Shown here: positions 6,873 through 7,238 of the stretch, in pieces
How the letters are laid out: every line of letters begins with the position of its first letter
How positions within the stretch are numbered: position 1 is the stretch's first letter
Source of the DNA: Chloroflexota bacterium
Lineage (GTDB): Bacteria; Chloroflexota; Dehalococcoidia; SM23-28-2; RBG-16-64-32
Length of the DNA stretch: 7,238 nucleotides
NCBI GenBank assembly: GCA_005882715.1
Contig: VBEI01000148.1
Coordinates: 1 to 7,238, forward strand
Reading direction: 5' to 3'
Notes under the pieces: model-generated
The model's database searches: none
What the model saw: the letters and a program-made list of their open reading frames with translations, nothing else
What the model was told of the DNA's origin: nothing
Program-made: the position numbers and the translations under genes

Positions 6873-6897
6873 TGTTGTCGACAACAGACATCTGTTG
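6873..6897. repeat. Overlapping inverted repeats in the flp-tadE spacer
   Basis: A perfect 14-base palindrome TGTTGTCGACAACA (6873-6886) shares its right half with a second inverted repeat, CAACAGA-CA-TCTGTTG (6882-6897). The shared CAACA can pair with the TGTTG on either side, so only one of the two hairpins could form in RNA at a time. As DNA it could also be a pair of overlapping sites for a dimeric regulator. No function is recognised. Confidence 0.6.
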
Positions 6898-6908
6898 CCG
6901 TCGTTTAC

Positions 6909-6921
6909 AGCCCTGAGGGCT
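6909..6921. repeat. Small hairpin just after the flp stop
   Basis: AGCCC-TGA-GGGCT on the plus strand (AGCCC-TCA-GGGCT in the mRNA), a 5-pair stem with a 3-base loop beginning 11 bases after the flp stop codon. No T tract follows. It may protect the 3' end of a flp message; it is short enough to be chance. Confidence 0.35.
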
Positions 6922-6932
6922 TCCGGATCGAT

Positions 6933-7115
6933 CTAGAGCTTGCCGGTGATGGTGCTGAGGGTGCCCGCAATCGCCAGACCCAGCGCTGTCAGGGCCACAA
7001 TGCAGACCACCGCGATCAGAGCCAGAAGCAGACCGTACTCGGCCAGCGCCTGCCCATCCTCACGCTCGTAGCGCGCCACTAGCCAAGTTAGGGCCTCATT
7101 GATCCTAGAGACCAT
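6933..7115 (-). CDS. flp: Flp/Fap-type pilin subunit
   Basis: Major structural subunit of the Tad pilus. 60 residues from ATG at 7115, normal for Flp prepilins. The leader (1-21, ending REDG) is hydrophilic; the motif GQALAEYGLLLALIA has the predicted cleavage after G21, Glu at +5 (E26) and the adjacent Tyr (Y27) typical of Flp pilins. The mature chain would be 39 residues, almost all one hydrophobic helix (28-51) with a single Cys (C38) and a C terminus ending TITGKL. A TTG further upstream in frame (7148) would extend it by 11 residues, but the AGGAGG at 7121-7126, 5 bases before the ATG, decides the start. The strong ribosome site fits a highly expressed subunit. A TadV-type prepilin peptidase is required and is not in the window. 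It is the first gene of the cluster visible here. Confidence 0.95.
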   Translation of the reverse strand: MVSRINEALTWLVARYEREDGQALAEYGLLLALIAVVCIVALTALGLAIAGTLSTITGKL

Positions 7116-7238
7116 AGTCTCCTCCTTTCCGAAGCGGTTGACCGCCAATAGTTTTCTGCCAAGTTAGATGGGGGTGGTATGGCAGTCGTTACGGCTTATG
7201 AGCTAGATTCACCACGATTTCACCGTTGGAGGAGAGCT
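7116..7238 (-). other. flp leader and upstream region with inverted and direct repeats
   Basis: Non-coding stretch before flp, cut by the window edge. It contains a 6-base inverted repeat CTGCCA (7156-7161) / TGGCAG (7180-7185), a short one GCGGT-TG-ACCGC (7134-7145), and on the minus strand two close direct copies of GGTGAA (GGTGAAATC and GGTGAATC, within 7202-7222). I found no convincing -35/-10 pair; the flp promoter may lie here or further right. Confidence 0.4.
7121..7126 (-). promoter_or_regulatory. Strong ribosome binding site of flp
   Basis: AGGAGG on the minus strand, 5 bases before the flp ATG and part of the longer AAAGGAGGAG. It is the best Shine-Dalgarno match in the window and fixes the pilin start at 7115 rather than at the upstream TTG. 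Confidence 0.85.

Overview
The window carries one side of a Tad/Flp (tight adherence, type IVc-like) pilus locus. All supported genes lie on the minus strand, so they read from the right end to the left: flp (pilin), tadE (minor pilin), a putative secreted or lipid-anchored alpha/beta hydrolase, cpaB/rcpC, cpaE/tadZ, cpaF/tadA, and tadB, which runs off the left edge. I found no RNA gene, insertion sequence, CRISPR array or phage gene. The long plus-strand frames are shadows of these genes.

Organism: the DNA is moderately GC-rich and most genes have good Shine-Dalgarno sites. cpaB is followed directly by cpaE, with no cpaC/rcpA secretin or rcpB between them, and no outer-membrane component appears anywhere in the window. 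With the short Flp pilin (motif GQALAEY) and the CpaB-CpaE-CpaF-TadB order, this fits a bacterium without a conventional secretin-bearing outer membrane. Chloroflexota is my best guess and Actinomycetota the alternative. This is inference from gene content, not a phylogeny.

Layout: (1) 6933-7115 flp, with a strong AGGAGG site, preceded by a 123-base leader. (2) 6774-6932 is a 159-base spacer rich in inverted repeats, including a GC-rich hairpin that could reduce read-through from the abundant pilin to tadE. (3) 6312-6773 tadE, followed by a convincing intrinsic terminator at 6216-6250. (4) 4517-6058 the hydrolase, with non-coding flanks of 253 and 169 bases, so probably its own transcription unit. 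(5) 4346 down to 1: cpaB, cpaE, cpaF and tadB, separated by 44, 4 and 3 bases, which looks like one operon with translational coupling at cpaE-cpaF and cpaF-tadB.

How they work together: Flp and TadE carry the same type of prepilin cleavage site (G, then Glu at +5) and need a TadV-type peptidase that is not in the window. CpaF is the hexameric ATPase that powers assembly, TadB (with TadC, probably just beyond the left edge) is the inner-membrane platform, CpaE is a MinD-like localisation ATPase with a degenerate receiver domain, and CpaB is a membrane-anchored extracytoplasmic SAF/RcpC protein. The hydrolase has a complete Ser-Asp-His triad and is not a standard Tad component. It and the structured flp-tadE spacer are the two points most worth a second look. 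The rest is a recognisable Tad system rather than an undescribed one.
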